A DNA stretch of 64,000 bases from Dendrobium chrysotoxum. Lineage: Eukaryota > Streptophyta > Magnoliopsida > Asparagales > Orchidaceae. Below are positions 55,341-64,000 of the stretch, one piece after another. The stretch's first letter is position 1. The number at the start of each line of letters is the position of its first letter. The position numbers and the translations under genes were made by a program. The notes under the pieces were generated by a model that made no database searches, was not told the origin of the DNA, and saw only the letters and a program-made list of their open reading frames with translations. The stretch spans positions 38,527,201 to 38,591,200 of the forward strand of contig CM034307.1 in assembly GCA_019925795.1 (NCBI GenBank), read 5' to 3'.

Positions 55341-55540
55341 GTAGAGAACTTGGAATCCTTTTTCACCCTTCTCGTGAAGGCAGAGAACCTGAAATTCTTT
55401 TTCACCCTCTTGATGAAGGCAGAGAGCTTGGGAATCCTTTTTCACCCTCATGGTAAAGGCAGAGAACCTTAGAATCTTTCTTCACCCTCTTGGTGAAGGC
55501 AGAGAATCTTGGAATAACGTTCACCTTCCTCGGTGCGACG
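55341..55540. repeat. 39- to 40-bp minisatellite in Copia LTR 3, five copies
   Basis: GCAGAGAA-like starts lie at 55341, 55380, 55419, 55459 and 55499. The unit is homologous to the minisatellite of LTR 2 and has a TTTTTCACCCTC core. Confidence 0.85.
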
Positions 55541-55857
55541 GAGTAGCCAGGGCCTTTGCCACCAAAGAGATCTTCTTCCCAAAGCTTCCTTAATGACAAA
55601 TCTTGACACATAAAGGAACTCAGGTGCAAGTTCACCGAAGCAACCATGTGAAGCTCCCTCTCACGCTCCCTTGAAATGCACAAGGATCTTCTCCCTTTCT
55701 CACAAACTCCACCCTTTCTTGCCCAAGCTGTAGGTTCTCTCTTTAAGCTTTCTTCTGAAGAAATAACTCAGTGAATGAAGAAAAGACTCTTACAAATTAT
55801 TATGAAAAAGCTTAAGTAGAGGGCTTCAAGTAACCCTAAAACTCAATTCTATCATCT

Positions 55858-56385
55858 CTGATCGTACATTATGATCCCTGATCATATGGTATGATTAGTT
55901 CAAAATATCCGTGTTATTATTATATGAATTATAAAGTGTTATACGATCAATTTAACTGATTATTTTAATCATCCAATACAATATGAAGAATCATCAAGTA
56001 CGACTAATTGAAACAACTTGGTTTATCATCCCATATGATTGGCGACGATAAATTATCATCCTATAGAGGGATTTTGTCATACAGTATGATCTGATTGGAA
56101 AAATTAACCAAAATTATTTCCCTAATTATAGGATTAATTTAGATAAGATTTGATTATATCATACAATATGATACCTATCATATGATATGATTAGTACATA
56201 AATTATATTTCAAAATATTTCATAAAATATAATTGGCGGCTAAGATCATGATTTCAATTGATCATCCTGTATGATTAGTTCAAATAGATTTAATTACATA
56301 ATTAGTCATTGTAATGATTTTTTGAATAGCTGATCATACAATACGATATGGATCATATAGCACGATTAGCATAGAAAACTACTCT
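55858..56385. promoter_or_regulatory. Palindrome-pair array in Copia LTR 3 (degenerate)
   Basis: Examples of pairs: ATCGTACATTATGAT with ATCATATGGTATGAT 20 bp apart (near 55860), ATCATACAATATGAT with ATCATATGATATGAT 19 bp apart (near 56158), and ATCATACAATACGAT with ATCATATAGCACGAT 19 bp apart (near 56333). Less regular than in LTR 2. Confidence 0.6.
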
Positions 56386-56751
56386 TCTAATTTTCTCACT
56401 ATCTCACTCCCATGAGTGTGTTGTGCACATTCACCAAGCTAGTATATACCCTTATAAGACTTAACTCAAGAAATTAAAAAATAAATAAATAAAATTATAA
56501 ACTCTTTTAGCATGTCCTATTCTACCCAAACTTTAGTCATTAATCTTCATTGAATGATACATGATGTACCTAAAATATTAGTACACATGAAAGTATCACT
56601 ACAAATACTAGGAGACATAAAGATGCAATTAGTAATATTTGTTATCATCAAAACCATAAACTCGAGAGCACGAGTTGTAATAATCTCCCATTTTTTTATG
56701 ATGGCAAAAATTATTGGTAGAATTTGTAAACTAATATTATTTTCTCCTTAT

Positions 56752-56752
56752 C

Positions 56753-56780
<28 letters not shown>
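56752..56780. repeat. Poly-C tract (29 bp)
   Basis: Twenty-nine consecutive C (G on the element's sense strand), about 70 bp internal to the 3' LTR start of Copia element 3. Confidence 0.95.
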
Positions 56781-56783
<3 letters not shown>

Positions 56784-57119
56784 TTAAGAGAAATTTATAA
56801 AAAATAGGGAAACATATTTATTTTTATGAACACATGCAATCAACCAAATATCTACTCCCCCTTTTGACATCACCAAAATGAAGAGAGAATACAACACATA
56901 AATTGAGCTACATGAATGAGAATTTTTTTTTTTGGAAGGAAAAAAAATATATAAATGAAAACATGCAAAATGAATTATAATATAAAGTCATATATAAAAC
57001 ATAATTAAAAAGAATAAAATAAACAAAATAAATAAACAAACACAAATAGACCTTAACATACTTATACATGATTAGTATTAACAATTGAATTCTTGATTAT
57101 CCAGCATAAGTTTGTTACA

Positions 57120-57640
57120 TCCTCTTCTTGCTCCTATTTTGATAAATCAGAGGCTAAGTCTGCCCAGGAGATTCTTTGCTTCTTTTCATTTCCCATTTTT
57201 GCATTTGACTTATCCTCACCCTTTTCCACCATAAGGTGAGTCTTTAGGTAGGGGCAGTCATATTTCAGATGTCCATATTTTCTATACCCAAAATAAATAC
57301 TATTAGAAGAAAACTTATCATTTTTATCATTTTCCCTTTGCTCCACTTTAGTTGATTCTTATGCTTGTGCTTCAGAAAACTTTTGAATTGGCTTGTTATT
57401 AATGTCATCTCCTCACTACCATAATCTCCTAAGCCATTTATATCTATATCTTTGGCCTTTAGTGTTATAGCCTTCTTTATTCTCGTATTAGCTACATCTA
57501 AAAGTTTTTTACTCACACTTTGCTCGTAGGCAAATGAGTGGGCCAAGAAGATTATTAATATAATAAGTATTTAAGTCTTGTGATTCACATATAGTAGTGA
57601 CTTTGGCATCAAAATTATTAGGTAGAATATTTGTTAGCAT
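57120..57640 (-). pseudogene. Copia gag fragment (element 3)
   Basis: Reads FDAKVTTICESQDLNTYYIN followed by NLLGPLI, then, after a frame change, AYEQSVSKKLLD. Further on are EEMTLITSQFKSFLKHKHKN, the knuckle remnant YFGYRKYGHLKYDCP (two Cys lost), and KQRISWADLASD. Parallel to element 1 between 37290 and 37800. Broken by frameshifts. Confidence 0.75.
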
Positions 57641-57700
57641 CAAAATAATAAACTCGGGAGCATGAGTTGCAATAGTAGTGAGAGAAGGCTAGGTCAAGAA

Positions 57701-58199
57701 TGCAACCCGTTTGGTCTCATTGAAACCCTAAAGCTATTTTGGATGGATCAGATTCATTTGGAGGCTTACTAGGATCAATGACACTTGTCCATAGGTGGTT
57801 AGAAGGCAGAGAATTCATCAGGGAAGGATAATGACTTCGCAAGAGTCATTTGCCGTCACATTGCCTTTGGGACAACTAGGTTTACCTTAAACTTAATTTA
57901 GGGTTTAAGACTGGTTTAAGAAGATTATAAAGGACATTAAAATAGTTAGAATTATTAAATTTGGAGTGGAATGATTCATGTAGGGTTATTTGACCATTTA
58001 AACTTATTTTGTGACTTTGTTGATTGTTTGACCAGTCAATTGGCCAACATCAAGTGAGGTGGACATGGGAGAGTTCAAGTTGCAGGTGAAATGAATATAG
58101 AGAGGTTTGAAGGGAAATTTTAAGTGTGTGAGCAAGTTAGTGGTTGTATGATGAGATTTAACCAAGTTCAAATAAGTTAACTTGGTCAAATCCATTAGG
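57701..58199. other. Unassigned DNA
   Basis: No gene or repeat recognised between Copia element 3 and the 157-bp repeats. Confidence 0.4.
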
Positions 58200-59100
58200 T
58201 TTTTCCTCACCCATGGTTTTGATAGGTTTAAGCCATGACATGGACTAATTTTGAAAGCTTGATGAAGTTTAGAGATTTTGATTTGGATATGGGCTATGAA
58301 TTGGCCCTAAATTGACTTAGTTTGACTAAAAATGGGTCAAGTTGACCAAGATAACTAATGACTGGGCCAGGGTGACCAGTTAGACTCAAATCACTAGAAA
58401 AAGTGATCAAGGAACTTTGATGAAGTTTGAAATAGTTGAATTGATTAAGTGCAATAAATTTCACCATATGGGCCAATTTTGACTAATCATGGGTCCACTT
58501 GACCAAGTCAGCTATTGATTTAGTCCAGGTGGTCAATCAGGTCCAAATCAATAGGAGAGCTGATCAAGGGATTTGAATGAAGTTTAGACTGGACTTGAAG
58601 CTTGATTTGATATTAATAGGGCTTAATAATTAATCTTCTCAACTATGGTTGATCTGGTCAACCAAGTCAAACCAAAGGTTGGGTTTGAGTCTAACAGGTT
58701 TGATTTAATCATTAGAGACCAATGGATGTGGTCTTATGCACTGGAATAATTATTTGAGTTAAAATGACCATTTGAACTCATAAGGGCCATTTGGTCAACT
58801 ATGATTGACTTGGTGAACCAAATCAAACCAAAGCCTAGGTTTAAGCCCAACAGGTCCAAAATGACATTTTGGACCCAATGGAGGAGGTCCCATGCACTGG
58901 TGAAGTCATTTGGGTTGAAATGATCATTTAAGCCCTTAAAGGGTAATTTGGTCAAATGGGTTGGCTTGGTCAATGGTGTATGACCAAGACCTAGATTTGA
59001 GTCCAATGCACTTCTAATGGTATTTAGGATACATTTGAGGAGATTTCAAGATTTGATTTGATTGGGCCATGTTGAAGTTTGAATGAAACTTCAATTTTTC
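58200..59100. repeat. About 157-bp degenerate tandem repeats
   Basis: Markers recur at about 156-158 bp: TTTGACTAAAAATGGGTC (58320) and TTTGACTAATCATGGGTC (58478); GCACTGGAATAATTATTTG (58738) and GCACTGGTGAAGTCATTTG (58894). The units are rich in GGTCAA and TTGACC. Minus-strand frames such as 58734-59006 come from the low stop density of the repeat. Confidence 0.6.
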
Positions 59101-59569
59101 CCTTTAGGGGCATTTTGGTCATTTGGGCCCCTTGTCAACTGTGGTTCAACCTAGGTCCAAAAAAATATAGTTTAATTCTCAATATATCATAACAAAGGCT
59201 ATGGATAAATCAAGGGTCTTTAGAAAGATCCCAAGGTCAAATTCTTTCAAGTGGCAGGTCAAGTGGCATAGGTTGTAAATATTTGAAGGATTTGCAGCCT
59301 ATGGAATTCAATTCAGTTTTTGGGGTTAAAGGCTTTATATTGGCTCAAATTTGGAGGGTTGATCCTAGGGACATGCCTAATTAATATGCAATTGATATAT
59401 CATGAATCAGAGGTTATTTGACTTGGTTTTGAAGTGATTGAAAAATCACCCAAAAAGGATTTCTGGACAAGGGCCTTTAGCCTTGGATTTTAATCTGGAA
59501 TTCTGGATTTAATTTGAATTTTTGATTTGATTAACTGAATTTGAATTGTCTACTTCAATCATAATCAAA

Positions 59570-60080
59570 TGGATGATTGAAATTGATCGAAAAAGATTGA
59601 AGCTTGATTGAAACCTGATTAAAGATTGATAAAGGGCTGTATTAGAGTTTGATTGAAAATAGGATTGAGGTTTGATTGAAGATTGGATTGAAGTTTGATT
59701 GAAGACTGGATTGAGGTTTGATTGAAGGCTGGAGTAAGGTCTGGAGTAAAGTCTTGATTGAAATCTGGATTGAAGTCTAGATTAAAGTTTGAATTAAATT
59801 TTGGATTGAGGTTTGGATTAAAGTCTAGATTGAAGTCTAGATTAAAGTTTGGATTGAAGACTAGATTGAAGTTTGGATTAAGGTCTAGATTGAAGTCTGG
59901 ATTGAGGTCTGGATTGAGTTTTAGATTGAAGACTATATTAAGTCATGATTGAGGTTTGGATTGAATTCTGGATTTAAGATTAATTGAAGCTTGATTGAAG
60001 TTTGATTAAGGTGTGGATTGAAGTGTGGTTTAAATTCTGAATTAAAGTTTCAATTAAAGTATGGATTGAGATTTAATTAT
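59570..60080. repeat. 12-bp minisatellite (ATTGAAGTCTGG type)
   Basis: Dozens of variants of a 12-bp unit and its dimer. The 64-codon plus-strand frame at 59758-59952 is a Lys/Arg-Ser-Gly-Leu tetrapeptide repeat that results directly from the 12-bp period; it is not taken as a gene. Confidence 0.85.
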
Positions 60081-60689
60081 GTTCTAGATGACTAGATGAT
60101 TGTAAACCATCAGATCAATAGGTAAGATTCTGGATAGGTCCTAATAAGCTCATATAAAAATGAAGTCATTAAATGGACCTCCAATTAATATATTTAGTAG
60201 AACGATGTTCTACTGCACATATTAGCGTTGACCAAATAGTAAGGTCAAACTAGAGTTTTGATTCCAAGGAAAGCAATACTTGAACAGAGAGGATCGAGAT
60301 TGAATTGATACTAGGGTAGTGCCAAAAAGGGCGTACTCTACCACTAGTGGGTTTAATCCTAAGGAAAGGAAACAAGAAGACTCATACCTAACCTTAAGAA
60401 AAAGAAGGCTAGATTCTAGAATTGAAATTAAAACTAGAATTGTGCCACAAAGGGCTTGCATCATCACTAATAAATCTAACCATAAGGCAAGAAAGCACGA
60501 TGACTCATACCTAACCTTAAGGAAAAGAAAATTAAATGATCGGGTGGGAAGGAATCATACCCAAAGACCATAGGTCGCGGGGTCAGAGGGTAGCACCCTT
60601 ATGAGGGTTTTTGGGGATAATGCCCCTGAAACAAATTTTAATTGTAAGAATATTTTGGAATTCAAATTAATAAATAAAATGATGAATTC

Positions 60690-60843
60690 TCTTTACTATT
60701 TGCTTGGGGTAATTTCCTAAAGACCATTTTATTTTAAACATTTAGGGGGGCAATTGCCTAAAAACCCTTATAATAAAGACTAAAAAATAGATAGAGGGGG
60801 ACAAATTACCTAAAGAATCATATAATAAAGATTTTTTTTTGGG

Positions 60844-60876
<33 letters not shown>

Positions 60877-60915
60877 GGCAATTTCCCCCTTGAGCTAAAG
60901 GCGGTTCCGCCACTG
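60690..60915. mobile_element. Second copy of the hAT-like element (3' part) inside the satellite
   Basis: Blocks GGGGGGCAATTGCCTAAA, ACAAATTACCTAAAG and the G-tract followed by GGCAATTTCCCCCTTGAGC match the interior of the element at 15677-15948 in the same order. It ends GGCGGTTCCGCCACTG at 60915, a typical hAT end (complement CAGTGGCGGAACC). The other end could not be placed; foreign sequence starts at about 60560. Confidence 0.6.
60841..60875. repeat. Poly-G tract (35 bp, one interruption)
   Basis: A single A at 60846 interrupts. The related element at 15677-15948 has a shorter G-tract at the same place (15902-15911), so the run has expanded. Confidence 0.95.
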
Positions 60916-62739
60916 CTTACGAAGAAGAAAATTGGATGATTGTTTTGGAAGGAAGCATTGCTTCCCATAGAGGATGAAGTTTGAATTTTGAAGCAAGCAT
61001 GGTGCCACAGAGGGTGTTCTCCATCAATAGGACATCTAATCATAAGGCAAGAAAGTAAGATGGCTCACATCTAACCTTAAGGAGAAGAAAACTAGATAAT
61101 GATGTGGGAAGGAAGCATTTCTTTCTATAAAGGATCAATTTTGGATTTTGAAGTGAGGATGGTGCCACAGAGGGCATGCTCCTTCACTAGGATGTCTAAT
61201 CCTTATGAAAGAAAGCATGATGACTCATATCTAACCTTAGGGAGAAGAAAATTAGATGATTGTGTGGAAAGGAAGCATTGCTTCCCACACAGAATCAAAT
61301 CTTGATTTTAAAACTAGGATGGTTCCATAGAAGGTGTGCTCCATAATTAGGATGTCTAATCCTAAGTAAGAAGGCATGATGACTCACATCTAAACTTAAG
61401 GAGAAGAAATATGGATGATCATGTGAAAAGGATGCATTACTTTCTACAGAGTATCAAGTCTAGAATTTAAAACTAGGATGGTACCACAAAGGGCATTCTC
61501 CATCAATATGACGTCTAATGCTCAGAAAAAAAAGCACGATGACTAACATCTAACCTTAAGGAGAATAAAACTAAATGATAATGTGGGAAGGAAGCATTGC
61601 TTCCTATAGAAGATCAGATCTAGATTGAAATTAGGATGGTGCCACAAAAGGCATTCTCCATCACTGGGACGTTTAATCCTAATGAATAAAAGAACAATGA
61701 CTAACATCTAACCTTAAGGAGAAGAAAATTAGATGATCATGTGGGAAGGAAGCATTGCTTCCCATAGGGGATCAGATCTGGATTAAAATATGGATGGTGC
61801 CACAGATGGCATACTCCATCACTAAGACATCTAATCCTAAGGCAAGAAAGTACGATGACTCACTTCTAACCTTAAGGAGAAGAAAACTAGATAATCGTGT
61901 GGGAAGGAAGTATTGCTTTTCATAGAGGATCGATCTGGATTGAAACTAGGATGGTGCCATAGAGGGCGTGCTCCATCACTATGATGTCTAATCTTAAAGT
62001 AAGAATCCATGATGACTGACATCAAACCTTAAGGAGAAGAAAACTAGATGATCGTGTGGGAAGGAAGCATTGCTTTCTATAGAGGATTGATCTATATTGA
62101 AATTAGGATGTTGCCCCATAGGGCATTATCCATCACTATGATGTCTAATCCTAAGGAAAAATAGCACGATGACTCACATCTAACCTTAAAGGAGAAGAAA
62201 ACTGGATGGTCATGTATGAAGGAAGCATTTCTTTCCATAGAGGATAAGATCTGGATTGAAACTATGGTGGTGCCATAGAGGGCATTCTCTATCACTAATG
62301 GATAATAATGTGAGGAGGAAGCTTTCTCTACAGAGAGGATTGAAACTAGATTAAAATTCGGATGGTTCCATAGAGGGCATTCTCCATCACTAGTGGATGA
62401 TCATATGGAGAAGAAGCTTGCTCCACATAGAGGATCGAAACTGGATTAAAATTAGGATGGTGTCATAGGGGAAATTTTCCATTACTAGTGGATGATCATA
62501 TGGGGAGTAAGCTTGCTCCACATAGAGGATTGAATCACGATTGAAATAAGGATGGAGTCATAAAGGGCATTCTCCATCACTAATGAATCTAATCAAAAGG
62601 AAAGGAAGCACGATAACTTACACCTAACCTTAAGGAAAAGAAGACCGGAGTGGTTATTGAAATTGAGGTTTATGTTTGGAGGATTTTTAAATTTGATTTT
62701 ATTTTTTATTTTAAATTGGGGAGTTTTGAATTCAAATTT

Positions 62740-63230
62740 TTTTAAATTGTAGGAAATTTCTTTGATATTAAATTTGATACTCATCTGACATTGTACTCCT
62801 TTAAGAGCCACCCCAATGTCATGAAACATCAGGTGGCATCCTTCATAATTTATCAATTGATATGAACCTCCCTCATAGATCGTCATTATGATGAACGATC
62901 CAGTCAATATTGATTCAAACTTTACATCAATTTTGCGATGGTCAAAAATAGGTATCTAAAGAACTAATACCAAGTCTCCTACTTAGAAAATTTTAGGGTG
63001 AAGTAATTTATCACGACCTCGAATCATTTGTGACTTATATATCAAATCTTGTTAAGCTTGTAAGTGATGCTCTATAAGGCCCTAGAGCTCCTCCAATTGG
63101 AGTCAGAAACTTAGCTCAGTTGTGATTTGATCTTGAATGATAATTCCCAATGATGGAAACTATACCTCTAGAGGGGAATGGTCTTGGACCCAACACATGA
63201 TGCAACCTTATGAAGTGGATTTTAAAGGAA
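62740..63230 (-). pseudogene. Ty3/gypsy integrase C-terminal fragment
   Basis: On the minus strand: a PLEV..PSLGIIIQDQITTE block, LEEL then GLIEHHLQA, DLIYKSQMIRGRDKLLHPKI, VGDLVLVL (about 62984-62960), and GSFIIMTIYEGGSYQLIN-type sequence (about 62900-62850). This is the conserved tail of plant Ty3/gypsy polyproteins (FxxGDLVL followed by KFE..W.GPFxV..V.xxGAYxL). Several in-frame stops are present. The catalytic core upstream is absent from the window. The tandem repeats at 58200-62640 lie downstream. Confidence 0.8.
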
Positions 63231-64000
63231 ATGATGCCTATGTGTAAGGGCTTACAGACATCCCTCAAGAATGAGATTTACATTCTTATCAAGAGTATAA
63301 AATTCATTCTTTTAATTATAAAATTTCCTCTTGATCATCTAGACCTTATTAAACTAATAAACAGGAACATATTCAAAAGTACAATGAAAAGTATAGTAAC
63401 TCCAACTAACTAAAAAAGGGCTAAGGATTTAGATTTTGTTGACCCATATCAAGTTTCACAGAAACTAAATTGAGATTCTCCCTTATATAAGTTTTTTTAA
63501 AATTAAAATCAATTTCAAAAAGTTTAAGTTGGAGAGTGAAATTTAATCTTTTCAATTCTCTTGCATGACATTTTTTTATATCTGATAGACTATTCATGCA
63601 ATGATGAATCTAAATTCAAGATTTTTTAAAGTCAAGCGTCTAAGGACGAATGGGTTTTTTAAGATTTTAAAGAATTGAAAAAGAAGGAAGCCTCTTTTTT
63701 GTCTTCGTGGGGTACATTATGCATCTTTTGATGCACTTTGCACTTCTTTTGACTTTTTTTAGCTCACTTAGCATATCTCTTGATTTTTGGCACAGTTCAC
63801 ACATCTTTTGACTTCTTTGGTGCACTTTACGCATCTTCTCATTTTTGTTAATTTTGATAAGAGGCTTCACTTTCTTTAAAATCTTAAAATGATTGCTTCT
63901 TTTTTTGAATGATATGATTTTATCTCAAGTATACAAGAAGAAAAGTCATTCTCTTAATCCTGAAACCAGACCCAATCTTTTGATAAAAATATCAACTTGA
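63231..64000. other. Unassigned DNA at the window end
   Basis: The integrase homology stops near 63230. A 67-codon minus-strand Lys-rich frame (63667-63870) comes from an imperfect repeat of CATCTTTTGACTTCTTT-type units (63720-63845) and is not supported as a gene. Confidence 0.4.

Larger units (their letters stand above)
54920..56682 (-). repeat. 3' LTR of Copia element 3 (about 1.76 kb)
   Basis: Shares with LTR 2 the GAAAGAACACACCAG block (55136), the minisatellite, and the palindrome zone. The LTR start on the minus strand follows a polypurine tract and resembles TGTTACAACTCGTGCTC-type starts. The opposite end is diverged or trimmed. Confidence 0.7.
54900..57700 (-). mobile_element. Copia element 3, internally deleted, minus strand
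   Basis: On the minus strand: about 45 bp of LTR start (57690-57645), fused to gag from about 57640 to 57120, then non-coding DNA, a polypurine tract (complement of TCTCCCATTTTTTT at 56685-56698), and the 3' LTR from about 56682 to 54920. Pol and most of the 5' LTR are deleted. Same family as elements 1 and 2, judged by LTR and gag similarity. Confidence 0.75.
60280..62640. repeat. 159-bp satellite-like array with 95-bp variants
   Basis: The marker AACCTTAAG lies at 61073, 61233, 61392, 61552, 61710, 61868, 62025 and 62182 (157 to 160 bp apart), with further units near 60390, 60513 and 62622. Between 62291 and 62576 the unit shortens to 94-96 bp (markers 62291, 62386, 62480, 62576) by loss of the block that includes that marker. 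The array is interrupted at about 60560-60915. It lies just 3' of the minus-strand Ty3/gypsy integrase end, so it may be the 3' untranslated region of that element. Confidence 0.85.

Noticed and set aside
60319..61305. Lys/Arg-rich open frames on the plus strand of the 159-bp array (60319-60573, 61099-61305)
   Set aside because: They repeat with the satellite period and are on the strand opposite to the integrase; minus-strand frames are similarly open. Low stop density in a tandem repeat explains them.

Overview
This window looks like nuclear DNA from a repeat-rich flowering plant. The evidence is established plant mobile-element types: Copia elements primed by initiator tRNA-Met (TGGTATCAGAGC), Ty3/gypsy gag and integrase remnants, an L1-type LINE with the plant zf-RVT tail, CACTA-type termini, Tourist-like and hAT-like MITEs, a pentatricopeptide-repeat fragment and a plant-mobile-domain-like pseudogene. 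The DNA is AT-rich, and I find no rRNA, tRNA, CRISPR array or bacterial-style operon. I cannot name the species. I see no confidently intact host gene; the nearest thing is a pair of damaged Hsp70-like genes.

Layout. 1-5.4 kb: an inverted fragment (copy A) of a 3-kb non-coding repeat, an AT-rich repeat (F1) and unassigned DNA. 5.4-9.35 kb: a gag-only Ty3/gypsy-type element with a Tourist-like MITE in its 3' LTR. 12.3-14.4 kb: a probable non-autonomous CACTA element. 14.4-24.3 kb: two diverged copies of an Hsp70-like locus. Copy 1 carries a deletion and a hAT-like MITE with a perfect 8-bp target duplication, and is followed by a 4.5-kb 5'-truncated LINE on the minus strand. Copy 2 is longer but frameshifted. 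25.3-27.95 kb: a second CACTA-like end, a PPR fragment and a degenerate solo LTR. 27.95-32.24 kb: copy B of the 3-kb repeat, carrying a LINE fragment and a 35-bp triplication. 32.24-34.96 kb: a plant-mobile-domain-like pseudogene. 34.97-41.6 kb: two 5'-half Copia remnants in inverted orientation around a 0.9-kb repeat. 41.97-44.97 kb: copy C of the 3-kb repeat. 45-48.3 kb: short repeats, a 171-bp tandem array and a long TA run. 48.8-52.7 kb: a second gag-only Ty3/gypsy copy. 52.7-57.7 kb: F2 (inverted relative to F1) and a third Copia remnant on the minus strand. 58-63.2 kb: several tandem arrays (about 157, 12, 159 and 95 bp) lying 3' of a minus-strand Ty3/gypsy integrase C-terminus.

The most unusual signal is inside the Copia LTRs. 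Each LTR has an array of 15-bp palindromes arranged as close pairs. In the second LTR most pairs start exactly 21 bp apart. The palindrome sequence differs between LTRs (ATCGTACTGTACGAT type versus ATCATCCAGGATGAT type) while dyad symmetry is kept, so the two arms have changed together. The inverted Copia pair could also fold into a long double-stranded RNA. All family assignments were made by eye from motifs and self-comparison within the window; no database search was possible.
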